NCBI GenBank assembly: GCA_036897095.1
Contig: JAYMSP010000264.1
Span: forward strand, 1-62,437
Direction: 5' to 3'
From: Plantago elongata
Lineage: Eukaryota; Streptophyta; Magnoliopsida; Lamiales; Plantaginaceae
Length of the DNA: 62,437 bases
In this document: one piece after another, positions 48,001 to 61,348 of the stretch
Layout of the letters: every line of letters starts with the position of its first letter
How positions within the stretch are numbered: position 1 is the stretch's first letter
Notes under the pieces: generated by a model
Database searches by the model: none
Told to the model about the DNA's origin: nothing
What the model saw: the letters and a program-made list of their open reading frames with translations, nothing else
Program-made: the position numbers and the translations under genes

Positions 48001-50253
48001 ATCTACAGCACTGAACGGGTCGTCCAGAAGATATATATCAGCATCCTGGTACACAGCACGAGCAATTTGTATTCTCTGCTTCTGTCCTCCGCTCATATTA
48101 ATCCCTCTTTCTCCTATTTCTGTCAAGTCACCTGCACTGAATAGCTCAAGATCCTTGCTTAAGGCACAGGCTTCAATAATCCTGTCATATTTCTCCCGTT
48201 CATAAGGATTTCCAAACAGAATGTTCTCTCTAATTGTTCCACTCAAAATCCATGGGGACTGAGGTACATATGCCTTGGAACCACTTATCTTCACTACTCC
48301 TGAAAGTTTATGCATTTCTCCAAGTATACATGAGAGCAAACTTGATTTCCCTGATCCAACAGTACCACAAACCGCAACCTTCATTCCCTTTTTCACTTGC
48401 AAGTTTATCTGATCAAGCGCCGTTCTTGATTCCATTTCCCAACTAAAATTTCCTCCATCAATCTCTACATGAAACTCTGTCTGAGTCGTAGGGACATTTT
48501 CAACTGCATCCGACTTAATCTCATCTTCATGCAGGTAAGAAGAAACTCTATCACCTGATACTTTACCTTGTACAAGTGCATTAAGCAAATCAGGCAGATT
48601 CAGGATTGGAGTTTGAAGTACTCGGAACGTGGCCAATGAGGATAACACTCTCCCTGCGGTGAGTGGAACTCCAATCAAAACACATCCACCAAAAGTAACC
48701 ACTGAGATAAAAGCTGGGGAAGCCCAAAAGATGAACTTTGCTAAAGCTGTGAGTCGAAGTGATTCCCAAAGATGACGATGCTCTACATTCCTGAGGCTTA
48801 CTATCTTTCCGAGGTAAAAGTTGTCCCAAGCATGCAGTTTGATTGTCCTCATGTTTCGAAGAACTTCTGATGTGGATTTCATTCGATCATCCTTGGCTTT
48901 CATAATCTTCTTCTGGTATCCCTTCTGCATTCTTGATAGCGGAACGTTGCACGCCAGTACAACAAAAGTTGCGGCCAATGCTATTATAGCTCCCATTCCA
49001 AGATTCATATGCAGAATGTAGATGGCTAATGATATCTGTATTGGCAGCATCCAAAGTATATTCAAGTACCACATGAAATCCATCATTCGTTGTAAATCCA
49101 CACTCATATAATTTACAATTTCTCCACTCGTGCAGCTCGATTGGCTCGACAAATTGAGGCCTTTCTTATATATCTGAGAAATCAATGCTGATTTCAGACG
49201 AAGCTCAAGCTGGCGTGATCCAACTAGCAACTGCGTCAGAGCTATTGTCTCCACCACTTTCGCTACAAGGAAGGCAAATGCTAGAAGGTACCCATCTCCT
49301 ACACCTTTAAATTTCTTTTCATCAAGAAATTTTACGAAGTCTTTAATCAGGTATGGCCCAACATATGATGTTGCAGCATTTAGCATGGCAAAAAGTGCGC
49401 TCATTGCAGCTTTCTTTCTCGCAAACATGTAAATCGCCATGTACACAGATAGAGCTCCTTCTCTACCTCTATCCTTCACGTACTTGAGGCATTCATCAAA
49501 CTCTTGGGAGACAGAACTAGCAGAGTCTTTAAAGTCAATGTCCGGAACATCATCTTGATTAATTGGCCTCTTATAACCGGCCTCAAAAAGTGGGTTCAGC
49601 CAAGAGAATGTCAAGAGCTGGACGAGACTGGCTTTTCCGTACAAACAATCTTTCTTCTTCAGAGTGTGGTTCTCATTAATCTCGGTTAATAGTGGTTCCA
49701 CTATGTCATCTGACAAACTGGAAGCTATTCCGGTCTTCCCCCAGATTGACATGCCAAATAGGCAAGTAGAAGCAAGAAAACCAAGTATATCAACATATTC
49801 TTGAGCTCCTAGAATTCCATGTCTTACTGCTACGTAAGAAACATCGATCATCACATGAGACAGGGATAAGAAGAAGCTAAATATCCACCAGAATCTCAAG
49901 ATCCATGGAAAGTTGAGGTAGTTTCTGTTTCTGATTTTGTACATTGTTGTCAATGTGATTGCCCAAGATGTTATCTGCATAGTCCTGGATGACAGCACTG
50001 TAGCTTTAGAGTGGCACTGATTTTCAGCTTCACTTAGTTGCAACACCAGCAATGCTAATAAATGTGTGGTTAGCATCAGAATGGAACAGATGATTCCAAG
50101 TGTGTAAGAGAGGCCATAATATCTTCTGCTACCTATGGTGAACACATCCTCCACATTCTTTTTTATGATGTACAAGTACAGTAAGTATCCTGCAAACCCG
50201 ACCTGCAAAACAATGCTGCCTTCTTCCCACAGACATCCAATCTGGAATTCCAT
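45005..50253 (-). CDS. ABC transporter C family (MRP-type), ABCC3/ABCC8-like
   Basis: Ten exons, 1456 aa: 50253-47974, 47898-47812, 47706-47098, 46998-46834, 46722-46428, 46352-46138, 46023-45718, 45616-45553, 45469-45230, 45114-45005. Full ABCC: hydrophobic TMD0 (about residues 10-190), TMD1, NBD1, TMD2, NBD2. NBD1 has Walker [10 protein letters not shown] (about 630), signature NMSGGQKQR (about 718) and Walker [15 protein letters not shown] (about 740). NBD2 has Walker [10 protein letters not shown] (about 1246), a degenerate signature NWSVGQRQL (about 1348) and Walker [15 protein letters not shown]. Plant members carry glutathione conjugates and other organic anions, usually into the vacuole; the substrate here cannot be told. 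Start: ATG at 50253 lies 2 bp after an acceptor (ttcttggctgcag), which suggests a leader intron; a longer frame from 50286 would read through that acceptor. All catalytic motifs are intact, so probably functional. Confidence 0.9.
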
Positions 50254-51871
50254 ACCTGCAGCCAAGAAAAAAAGAACTGGAATCATCGAGCAGCTTTTGT
50301 GAGTGACTATCGAAATTTGACATCACATACACCCTTCGTCCCGGATTGAGCTTCTCACATGTCCGAGGAATAAATAAAGTAGGAGAAATCGTTGATAAAC
50401 ACATGTCCGAGGAATAAAGATGAAATTGTGATTCATAATGGAACGTGGAAATCAAATTTCTGACATCGGAAGTGTTTTGTCATAAACACATGTTAAAAAA
50501 TTGCAGAAAATGCGACTGTCATGTAAGTTTTTAAAACACTAGCTTATTGTAAACTAACTTCTATATTGATGTATTATAAGAAGAAAACTGATTGTAAACT
50601 TACTTGCACCATTGTTGAGCAAAGGCATCAGTTTCTTTTGTGTGTTCTCTGTAGTGTCCCAATGGGAGATAGCAGAAAGAATCTAGTACTTCTTAATTTG
50701 TTGTGACGAAAAAGGACCAAGTTCATCTTTGATAAACAAAAGTTAGGTACATTGTTTGTAATGGACTAATGAACCTACCAAGTGTACCAACCGTGACTCC
50801 CAAGGATATTAAACTAGTGCTTGTTTCTTGACCATATACCGCAGTCCTTCCATTGTTTAAGATCAAAATTCAAATGCTCCAACTTTTTTTTTTTGGAAAG
50901 ATGAGTTGCAACACTATGTTGGAAAGATGACAGAGAACCTATGGTATTGTGGGGTTCTGGTTAAAGTTTTTTTAGTTGTTTTATCTTTGTGTTGAGGACT
51001 AGTAGTTTATTTTGAGGACTTTATGTACCAACTTTTCATTAGCATATAAGAATTTAGACGCCTGATGTGTTATCGTTGAGTTAGATCATTCGAAGATAAA
51101 AGTTAAGACCTCATGTCTCAAGTCCATCTCACGACATGTACAATACCGATAAATTAGGTTAGTCATGAAAGATCTCATTTGATGTGTGCCTTTGTTGGAG
51201 TAGTAAAGTACTTCGAAATGTATTACTCCTCGACTATGTTCGACACGCATACATACGATGTTACACCTTATCAACGTTTTTGGAGATGTCAGGTCTCCTC
51301 CGATGCACACCTACTCACAAGGAGTATGTGATCCACATATAATGGCACACGGATCTCACAACTTTTGTAAGTAGGGGTGCAGCGGGGAGTCCCGACATCA
51401 GCTTACATTAATTATGACTTCACTGATGTCTACCCATCTAAGTATGTCATAAACCAAACACACTGGTTTATGAGATGCTACAACCCCTATGGCACTCAAC
51501 ATACATATTAGATGAGTTCACAAATGAGACCCACCATGAATGTGTGTAGCACCTTATAAACCGTGCAGCAAAACATAGCTACGGGGAAAAAACTGAAAAA
51601 TCAAAAAAGCACAAAATTTGAAAAGAACCACATCTTTTCTCTCCATATCCAGTTAGAATCTTTCATACAGAAAATAAAAACACTGATCCTCAGTTTTGTT
51701 TCACATAAAGACCAGAAGCATAAAGTAACACTGAGTAAAACTCGTATGATGTCTAAGGTAATTCGCTGGTATAACCCCTCTGTATCTGAAGATGCTGGTT
51801 GTACCAAAAACAAACCAGCAATGAGGGGAGAAGTGTATTAACTGGTCAATATAATTTCTGTATATGATCAA
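50254..51871. other. ABCC upstream region and FBT 3' flank
   Basis: 50325-50450 contains a partial Stowaway-like end ('acccttcgtcccggattgag') and a duplicated 'cacatgtccgaggaataaa' (50357 and 50401). 51080-51560 has a moderately GC-rich repeat-like block with 'gaggtctgacatctcc'-type phrases, perhaps a decayed LTR, with no coding match. The rest is featureless. Confidence 0.4.
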
Positions 51872-54800
51872 CTATTCGTCTCTACTGTCTGCTGATATAC
51901 CTGTCGCTTCTTTTGGTATCAGAAATAGGAACAAAACTGGGATGAAAATGCAGAAAACTTGAATAATTATGCCCAGCAGAAGGTTGTCAAACGATCCTGA
52001 GGAAATATTGAGAATGGAAGCTAAGCCTGCACCTACAAAAGAACCCACTGCAGAGCCAAAGTTGTTAATTGACATAAAGAGGGCAAACAACGTTCCCTCT
52101 ATACCGGGTGGGCAGAGTTGCCCTGACAAGATAAGAAATGGCATAAACCTGCAAAAGTGGGAAAAAAAAAGCTGGTCAGGGATAATGGGAAAATTTAAAT
52201 ATTGGAGATTCCATTCGTTATTTGACACTGTCAATCACACAACAGTGTGATAACGTAACAAAGAACAATAAATGGAAAAACGTCTATGAGAATCTTTACG
52301 CTAAGAAGTAAGAAGTAAATCCTAGAATGAAACATACTTAAATTGATTGATGCCATCTGAAAGAGCTGAGCCACAAATCACCATTATCCTGTCTGATAAC
52401 CCTAGTGAAAGAGATATCCTTGAGACCAGTACCCCGTCCAGAATAGTCATTGAGGCCAAGCCTATATGAGCGTAGCTGAAAGTGTTTGACATATAAGATG
52501 AAAGTTATGCTCTCCAATGATAAAAAAGATTTAAATCTAAATATTCAAAAGGAAAATGAATAGGAAGGAAGAAAGAAGTACTGTAATAAATAGAACATAA
52601 GCTTCATTCTCAGGGGTAAAAAGTATGCATATATACTTAAAATCAACTTACAATAGTATTCTCCGCAATTTCATTTTCTGCAAGTAACGATTATAAACAA
52701 AGGTTCCCAACATTAGGCCGCACCATCCAACAACACGTGCCGTACCCAAGAAAGATGCTTCCAGTTTCAGAATTTCAGTCTGGTAGTAGAACATAACTGT
52801 TGAGAGGTTCGGTACAGTCACATGCGCTATGAAGAACCACGCCATTGGCCTAGGCTTCCCAGAGGGAATGAGAAAAAGACAGTATCATTAGTTTAAAAAA
52901 ACAAGACAAATGCAAAGATATTTAGAGCATAAATAGCACTTGGGTTTGAAAAACAGATTCATATCCCTCCACTCCAGTATCTTGAAATCCAGCAATTAAC
53001 ATTCTTTTCCTTACTTCTATTGACTGCATGGAGCAGTATTATAAACTATTGTCTTATATGTTCAAGAATTTATGACACTGATGTTGATTTGGTGAAAATA
53101 GGGAGAAGGGAGTAGTATTCATCTTTTGTCTCACTATCTCGCAGCTAAGCAGATAAGAACTAACATAGATCCATCCCTTTTTGACCAAGTAACATAATTT
53201 GATGAATGCACAATTATTCGTATATTTTTCATCAATTTGTGCACCAATACAAACCAGTAACAAAGACAAGAACACAAGATAAGTTTAATGATAAACTCTA
53301 CAATCTGAGCAAACACAATTAAGCTAATCAACTGAGAGTATCTCAGCAGTTACCTCAAAATGATTGGCTGCCGGAAAGCCCTAAATAATGTGAAAGTGGC
53401 GGTTTTCAAAGAATGGTACCATTTTGTTCCCAATGATCCATTAACTTCAGAAACATCATATTCTAGTTTCGCACTCTGTTGGCGCCTTTGCCGTAACGCT
53501 CCTTTCATAGACTTCTCTGCAGAACTTTTATCTTGAAGAGCAACTCCATTTACAGTCGAGTCAGAGCCGCCATTTGAAGTTAAATCTTCACGCTGAACCT
53601 TACTGGCTGTAGGAGTTTCTTCAATGAAACCACATGAGAGTAGCTGAATTGCTGGCAATGCTGTAAATAATAGAAATATTTTATCTATTGGCAGACCATC
53701 GAGGGCATAACCTCCAAGTAAACTACCAATTATGCCTCCCAAAGCCATTGCTATCCAGGACATTGACTGAAGATCTCCAGCAAAGGATGCCCTGTTCAAG
53801 AATTTGGAAGGCTTACATAAATGCTATCAAAGGCCTTTGCAAAGACAGACAAAATAAACGCTACCTAACCCATGTCCTCTATAAATTATAACAGTAAAAG
53901 TCTTCAAGCTCATGCAATGAACCGTCATGGTTGTAAAAGTTTAATGTTTTAGATGACGGAATCAGAGAGTGACCACCTAGAATACAAGCTATGCTGTACC
54001 AAGTTCGAAAAGTAACAATGACAGCCAGACTAATCAACTGAGCCAACCATATATTAGATTCTGGATAATGATCTTTTTGTAAAGAAAAGTGTCAAATTCA
54101 GGAGTTAAAATAGGAAGAATAGGTTTACACTCATTGTCCTGAACTCGTTCATTGCTCATGTCTTAAAGTTTCTGAGCTGTGATATTAACATAACGGGTTG
54201 AGAAACAAAAGTTTGCCCCGTATTCCATACACATACACAAATAGATTCTAAGTTTTCAGAAGACACAGTTGATGGTTTCTTCTATTGTTTTATTTATTTA
54301 TCTTTCTTGTTTGTTCTCTTTACAGTTTACATTATTAAATTAAAGTCAAATTTTCGCAGTTTATGTCTATACATATCTCATCTTATCAAATAGATCATTG
54401 AGCATAATGAAGCTACATAGCACATTGTAAAAAACAACTACTACAAGATAAGAATATTACTTAGTGATGTAATACGTCAGAAAAATCAGAAGATACATAG
54501 CAGCTTTTCTACCACAAAGGGGAGCACACTGGATTAAGAAAAGATACCTCTCAGATCTCACAGCCTCAGCTATCATAGCATCAATTACAACGTCAGCCAT
54601 TGCAGAACCCAGGTTTTGCACCGTTAAAAGAATCATAAGAGGTGTTCTTAAACTCCTTGAAGATGTATACACACTTAAGATAATCCATGGGAAAAGAGAA
54701 AGCAATGTTGAAATTACTAAGTACGGGATTCTTTTTCTCCCCCTAATTGGTATGCAATCGGATACGATTCTGCCCAAAAAAAAAAAGAGATTGGTAAGAT

Positions 54801-56370
54801 CAGCTGTAACTTTTAAACATAAATAACTTTTTTCACCTATATGTTTGGAATCAAATGCATTTAAGCTATAAAATACGAAGTAATATTGTTACGCTATGCT
54901 TTATAAATTAGAATTTTATTTTATTTTTGCATAGAATTGAGGTGTTTTGATAGTGTATCTTTGACAGAATGTTGTTACTGCTTCCATCTACATTAAACCA
55001 TCCATAAAATTGTTTCACTGATTTGTATCCGTAAAGATTCATTTGTCATCATTATCTTAATTTCCAGAGAAAAATTCTTTAAGCTGATTCTGGTTTACTT
55101 TCTCTTACAGACTAAAACCCCTCCATGCGACAACGTGCACCCTCCCCCAATTAAATGTCCTTCATATGAGTAAAATAAATTTCATTACAATATCGAAAAA
55201 CATGGGTATTGAAATAGACAAAGAACTTTATATGCTAAAAACAAAGTACAATGCAAAAGATATATATGCCCATACCCATATATGGGCTTGATACTCCATG
55301 GGAAAAATGCAACTGAGGTCACAAACTGGGATGCTGAGGGTGATAGTTTCAGCCCATCTTTCAGTTGGTATGACACAGCAGTCCACACGAATGACCTGAA
55401 GCCCTGGTCCAATAGAGTAATACAACGTTTAACACATGAAGCTATAGAAATTTAGAACTGGAATGAATAAAATATGCAGGCAGCCACACCGTCACTATTG
55501 TACTAGATAATGTGAAACAGTTTGCTACCTATATGACGTTTGACATTACTTGTCAACTAGCCATAACTGCATCTGAAGCTAAACTGTGTAAATATTAAAG
55601 CCTCATTTGTTCCAGCAACCATAAGCATTTTTACAGTTTCTGGATGGAAATTCATGTACATGCTTGGTTAAATCCTTGTTCAAGGATACTGACTATGACT
55701 AAACACTAGAGCCAAAGTGACTGAATGAGCAACCCAATATAGGTTTCAGTAGTGACTGTAGCGTGATTTGCAGGAGACATTACAACCATGCCATTGCTAA
55801 TAGGTCATGGACACATCAAGTTGTTCATAAGAATCAAAGCCAATAGAATTTAGGCATGGCTCTGTATCGGAATTTAGGCAGCTCGACAAAACGAACACCC
55901 AAATCACCAGGATAATCTGATAGAAAGGTTTACGCTACTCACTATTATCCGATCCACAGAAAAAAGACAGAAGAAGAAAATGCCAATCTCCTAGCAGTTC
56001 CTAAGTGCTTAACTGCATCTATCATCAACACATTGAAAATATAAACACAATCACAAAGCTCAGAGTCACTCATTGCCACCAAAAAATCAGATCAAATCGA
56101 AACACATATCGAAAAAACATCACTAGCATTAAAAACCTAATGAATCAAGTCACACTGCATTAAGCGAAAGATATATACATACGTGTACTGTAATGAAAGG
56201 CCAATTTAATCTAACCTAATTACCCAATCAACCAATCAAAATGATCGAAAAATCGAAGAGACAATCGGAGAAGGTAGGTAGGTAGGTACCTGGGTGAAGT
56301 AAATGAGAGAGACGAGCCATAAGAAAGAAACGCCAAACGCGATCCGTAATCGGTTCAACCAATGTATCAT
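51872..56370 (-). CDS. FBT4-like: Folate-biopterin transporter (BT1 family), FBT4-like
   Basis: Seven exons, 493 aa: 56370-56290, 55403-55276, 54769-54548, 53791-53354, 52849-52652, 52475-52338, 52148-51872. It belongs to the major-facilitator-like BT1 family of pteridine/folate carriers. About twelve membrane segments: after a short N-terminus (MIHWLNRLRIAFGVSFLWLV) come GFRSFVWTAVSYQLKDGLKL, SPSASQFVTSVAFFPWSIKP, then IVSDCIPIRGRKRIPY, the cytoplasmic loop signature of the family. Later, SAMADVVIDAMIAEAVRSER and MAWFFIAHVTVPNLSTVMFY are characteristic. A hydrophilic loop of about 80 residues (KVQREDLTSNGG to KWYHS) separates the two halves. The last exon ends in a soluble tail SADSRDE. There is no obvious transit peptide, unlike chloroplast members, so a vacuolar, plasma-membrane or other location is open. 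Closest in memory to Arabidopsis At5g54860. The substrate is inferred from the family only. Confidence 0.88.
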
Positions 56371-56399
56371 TTTCTTGCAAAATTTTGACTTTGGGTAGA

Positions 56400-57400
56400 A
56401 TATGGAATAGCCAATCGAAATTTTACCCAGAAAATGGTGTTAAGGTATTGGAGAGATTGCATACGTGTTTGATTCTGTAAATCTGCAGTGCATTCATTGT
56501 TTCAAATTGAATGAATGTTTTCTTCTATTTCTGATCGACCATTTCCGTTCTGGTCAGTTCTGACGGTTTCATTGACTCGTCGACTTCGTTACCAGCTTTC
56601 CATCTGGAAAATGTTAAATATTAATTTTTTTCAAGCAAATTAATTTTACGCAACGTACAAGCAAATTTGACGCAGATCCGTGTGTATTCTTTTTTAATAA
56701 TATTAAATATTAATTTTTTTCAAGGTGAATTCTTCATGTACGATTATAATTTTAAAAAATGATACCCTAAAATTATAAAAGTAGTCAAAAAAATTACTTT
56801 TAAATTAAAAACTACTTTTAAGTATTTAATTAGTATTAGTAATAAATATATAAACTAATACCTTGTAAATTGATAATTTATTCGATTTTAACTTGGAATT
56901 AATACAAATTTGATCTCAAAAGATAAAATCATAATAAATACACTAAAATATCCTTGAATAAATACTCAATAATTTATTTATTTTAATTTTTTCCTAGTAT
57001 TCGAAATTAATACTCGATAATTTTCTTTTTAATTTTTCTCTATATATTATTGTTTTTAATTTCTCATTGATATACGAAATTAATACTCAATAATTGTTTT
57101 TTAATTTCTCTTTGGTATCCGTTTATGCGACTCGATCTTTTGTGATAGATGGGAAGTAAAAGCAAAGATGTAGATCCTGTCATTTTCTAATGTGTTGCTT
57201 TTAGATCTAGTTGTTTGTCTTTCATGGCTTAATATGTACCTAAACAAAGACTTTGCTCTTTAATCCTTCGTCTATAGTAGCTAGGCATGGTAGTTTTGTT
57301 GGTTTAATGCAGTTATCTCCTTAAAAAAATTAAAAAAATCACAAAGGGTTTCTAGATAAATTATCTAGAGACTGGATCATTTTACAATTTACCAACTAAA
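56400..57400. other. FBT upstream region and AT-rich intergenic DNA
   Basis: 56371-56600 is the probable leader and promoter of the FBT gene. 56600-57150 is strongly AT-rich. No gene. Confidence 0.45.
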
Positions 57401-59300
57401 CATCTCAAACAAATAAACATGACATTTAAGTGGATCCAGTCAAGCAACTGAATCGGATCCGACTAACTTATCTGGATCGACCCAGATCTAGATCCGGACC
57501 AACTACCTGATCCAAATCTAGATCTGTTAAGAACATGGACTTTTTTCTTAGGAATATGGGTTATATCATTAAGAACATGTGTTTGTTTTTCTAGGAATTG
57601 ATGCTCTAACAACGTTGATATTATTAGTGGGAATATAAATAATATTGTCGGGAACATAGAACGTATTGTTGAAAATATTTTTTAACTTGTAAAACTATTT
57701 TAATCGTCAATACGCTTGTATATATAAAAGTTTGAATACACCTGAAATTATTCTTAATAAATATATGCATTTAGAGTTTTTGTGTGCTAATATTATCTTC
57801 TTTGGAGTAGATCTTGATATTTACTTCTCCAGCTTCAAGCCCATTATAATTATTTGTGTGGAATATGTGGTCCCATCCTTTTGATATCTCTGGAAAAACA
57901 AACATAAATGATTTTAGTAGGAACAAGGATGATTTAGTATAAACATGGGTCATTTTAGTAAGAAACATGTACCAAACAGCATATAACATGGACTAAATAG
58001 CATATTACATCGAATGCCATGCACACAAATTACTCATAATAGCAGATCAACTGCTTTACTGTTATCATGGGTCAAATTGCAAAAAAAAACATGGATCAAA
58101 TTGCAGAGACATGGGATGTCATGCAAACAAATTCCTTATAATGGCAGATCAACTGTTATGTTGTTATCATGGGTCAAAATGTAAAAAACATGGATCAAAT
58201 ATTGCAGAGAACACTGGATGTTTTGTAAAAAAAATTCTCATAATGGCAGAGCAAATACTACATTCTAGTCATTAATCAAATTGTAGAAATCATGGATCAA
58301 ATAACAGAGAAAATGGAATGTTACGAAAACAATATATCAACCGTTACATTGTAATCATGGGTCAAACTGCTGAAAATATGAATTGTCTAGCAGAGAATAT
58401 GGTGTATAGTACACATACAATTTTCATATGGATATAGAACGACTATTTTATAGAAAATATAGTGAATATCACACAACACATAGGTAAAATGGTAGAGAAC
58501 ATGAACTACGATGCAAAACAATATATTCACCTGGAGTAATCAACTATTTGATAGCAAACATAGTTGAATGTTAAGAACATGTGGTGTATTGGTGAGAAGA
58601 TTGTTTATATACGTAAGAACATGGGGAAATACAGTAAAATACAGAACTTAATATAATGTTGTAAAAAAACAGAGCACAAAACGACAGTGAGGTTTTAAAT
58701 AAAAACATATGACATATTCCATATAACATAAGTTGTATCATTGAGAACATGGAATGTATACGAAAAAACATTGATACGTTGTGTACCTTGTTTTTTCAGT
58801 TTTGTATTCATTATTGAGGTCAGATTTCGATTGAAAACATTATCATATCCTTATGCAAGCACGATTATACATTGAGAACGCATAAACAAAAACAATAACA
58901 ATTAGCTACCATCAAAACATGAAAATATAGATGAATAATTCTAAATCTACAATTTTTCAAACTTGATCTTTCAGATCTAGGTGGATTCGAAGCTATCTAG
59001 CGAGATTTCTCAACCAAATCACAAAAAAACTAAGGAAGTTTCAGAATATATCTCTAACATTGTTCAAAAAATCGCTAATAAAAAAGTTCAGAAAAATATA
59101 AAATCACGTACAAATAGATCTCTAACCTTGTTCCATCGATTTTTCTTCCGCTTTAGGATGTTGTAGGTTGTAGCAGCCTAGATTCCGATTACGTAGGAGT
59201 TGTAGGTTGAAGATCTCTTCCTGAAATCGTACGTGCTAGTAGTTCTAGGGTTTTGTTAAATGAGAAATTGTAGAGAGAGAATATTTCAGATATGTGATTC
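57400..59300. repeat. Minisatellite-bearing non-coding repeat region
   Basis: From about 57970 to 58370 a roughly 100-105-bp unit repeats about four times with much variation; anchors are 'agcagatcaactg' (58041), 'ggcagatcaactg' (58143) and 'ggcagagcaaat' (58244), and 'atcatgggtcaaa' or 'acatggatcaaat' between them. Short 'aagaacatg' words recur from 57530 to 58760. The outer limits are unclear: both flanks contain 'ccttaaaaaaatt' (57320 and 59483). No coding frame. Possibly a non-autonomous DNA transposon with an expanded interior. Confidence 0.5.
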
Positions 59301-59509
59301 AGATGGAATGGAATTCTATATATTATTTTCGGGTTATATTTATATACAGTTAACCTGTTTTTAATCTAATTGCTAGTCTTTAATTGGGTTGATTGTAAAT
59401 TTATTTTTATTTAAGATTAATATGTAATATTTAAAAATTATATCCTTAGGTCTCTCTAGATCAGGTCTACTAATAGACTTCCTTAAAAAAATTGCGTAGA
59501 AAGGATATT

Positions 59510-60174
59510 ATTGTGAATTAGACTTTCGAGGACGGTGAGCAAAGGAAATTACGTACGTGTTTAATAGGTGGAGAAAAACAGATGTTGCGTTGGGTATTGG
59601 ATTAGAATGTGACCATTCATTTCATAGATATGTTTATTAATTAGTTAAGGACTTTCAATTGCTCAAACAATCTGTTTCATAAAAATACAAGATGATTATT
59701 TGTTGGCAGAATAAACTCGCGCGATTGGTGTATTTTATCATATAAAAACAAGTCTTCATTTGATTTGGTTATTATAAGTAAAAAAGAATGATATAAAAGA
59801 ACCTGATCATGGTCATTGTTGCTTAGTTAATTGAATAATAATCTTCCTCATAATGACAATGATCAAATTATTTGGTGAAATTTGAATATGAGAGTTGATC
59901 CGGTAAGCTAGAGGAAGACATGACAATATAATAAATACAGTTGCAATACATGTGGGGAAATAAAATATATTTATTAGCTAAATTTGAATTTGTATTTATA
60001 CGAGAATTATGACATAACTACTAGTTGATTAATTTATAAGAATTTTAAAATTTGAGTGTGAAATGTCGTCGTTTGTAGTCTGAGTGACAAACTGAAACAT
60101 CTCGCCTTCAAGAAGTTACATGTTTTTAATGGGTGCTATGTGAATGGAGAATGGTGATTAGAACTTAGAGATAC
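59510..60174. other. Intergenic
   Basis: AT-rich DNA without recognisable genes or repeats. Confidence 0.4.
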
Positions 60175-60240
60175 TTTTTTTCTTTAAACGGTTAAAAGGT
60201 GACTCGAAGTTCCGACCTATTAGTTAGAGGTGAAGCATCT
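60175..60240 (-). repeat. tRNA-derived SINE, 3' part
   Basis: On the minus strand 'gatgcttcacctctaactaa' is followed by 'taggtcggaacttcgagtca' and 'ccttttaaccgtttaaag' plus A's. This is the same arrangement of half-A box, B box and 'taaccgttt-An' end as in the copies at 8045-8150 and 16560-16650. Confidence 0.5.
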
Positions 60241-60249
60241 TAGATCGTG

Positions 60250-60840
60250 CCCAGTGGACACGTCGCCGGTGCCGTCATGGCTCATCCAACAGTTCCGTAA
60301 TGACGCGCCTCAAGCATGCCGCGTTGTTCCACGACGCGACACTGTTGTTTGGCAGTAACTGATGAGCTGCTGCTTGTCCCCTCCTTTGTTTTATTATTTT
60401 TTATTTTTTTACTTTTTTATATTTTGTTAAATTTCAAACGCGAATAATTTGGAAAAAAATGCAAAAACAAATAAATCAACAGATTCGTCTCTTCGAAATC
60501 TACAAATAGAGACCAATCTTGACTATTTTTGGGTCATTCCATCTCGGACTCATTTTCTCTTTTAATTAAACTTAAAATTGTAAAACAACCTCTAAAAATA
60601 CAATTTTAATAATTTCGTCTTATAAACACTATTATAGTATTTTAAATATATTTTTAGAAAAATAAAAAAAAAATTAATTTTGAACCTTAATAAATTATAA
60701 AACGATTTTAAACAATGTAATTTTGTTGATTTCAACATCTAAACACTATTATACTATACTTAATATGTAAATAAAATTTAAAAAAACTGCAAAAACACAT
60801 AACGACGCACCATTACACATTATCATTAAACGTTATCTTA
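60250..60840. repeat. Dispersed AT-rich repeat, copy B
   Basis: 60405-60790 matches the first 400 bp of the window. Here a GC-rich block (60250-60350: 'cacgtcgccggtgccgtcat', 'tgacgcgcctcaagcatgcc', 'ccacgacgcgacac') precedes it, and it ends 'acgacgcaccattacac'. The GACGC-rich words at both sides are what a transposon with subterminal repeats would give, but no clear TIR could be confirmed. Confidence 0.5.
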
Positions 60841-61237
60841 CCAATTAAGTTGCGCTTCATTATATGTAACCTAGAGATACTGATAAATTTATCCACGTTA
60901 AATATTACAATTGAAATATTATATCTCCAAGAACAATACATTGTAAAATTCGAACGAACCAGCCCACAACTTACGTGTAACATACGGAGTATATATGTGT
61001 GTGTAGAGACTTGGCGCCCCCTAAAAGAGATTAAAATAATTAGGCATTAACGTGGCGTTATCCACCAATTCCCTAGACAGATAACATCCATTACCATACA
61101 CGGTATGTACGTGTGACCGTATAAAATAATAGATTCATGACGTATTATTAAATCTTTAAAGACCAAACTTAAAAATCTTTTCCATGATTCCCTACGCTAT
61201 CAATTCTTGTCTACTACTTCGATTTCTAAAGTTTTCT
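60841..61237. other. Upstream region of the FAD4-like gene
   Basis: No gene. Contains ACGT-core words ('acgtggcg' at about 61050, 'tacgtgtgac' at about 61108) that could be bZIP or ABRE-type sites; function not shown. Confidence 0.4.
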
Positions 61238-61246
61238 TTATAAAAT
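61238..61246 (+). promoter_or_regulatory. Likely TATA box of the FAD4-like gene
   Basis: 'tttataaaa' about 103 bp before the ATG at 61349, leaving room for a leader of about 70 nt. The position is normal for a plant core promoter. Confidence 0.55.
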
Positions 61247-61348
61247 CACAGCCTAAGTTACCATTTCATTACATTCATTGAAACCCAAATTGATCACCTC
61301 AAAACCCAAAACAAGAGTTATAATTTCCTACTACACATTTTATTCAAG

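Noticed and set aside
57970..58370. A CRISPR array.
   Set aside because: The units are about 100 bp, highly diverged, with no short conserved repeat plus spacer pattern; the genome is plant nuclear.
57310..59505. A complete TIR transposon bounded by matching ends.
   Set aside because: Inverted similarity of the flanks ('tctctagat') is short and weak; the best flank match ('ccttaaaaaaatt') is direct, not inverted.
1..60840. The similar sequences at 1-400 and 60405-60790 as paired LTRs of one giant element.
   Set aside because: They are only about 80% alike, enclose seven conserved host genes, and lack LTR features (TG..CA ends, primer-binding site).
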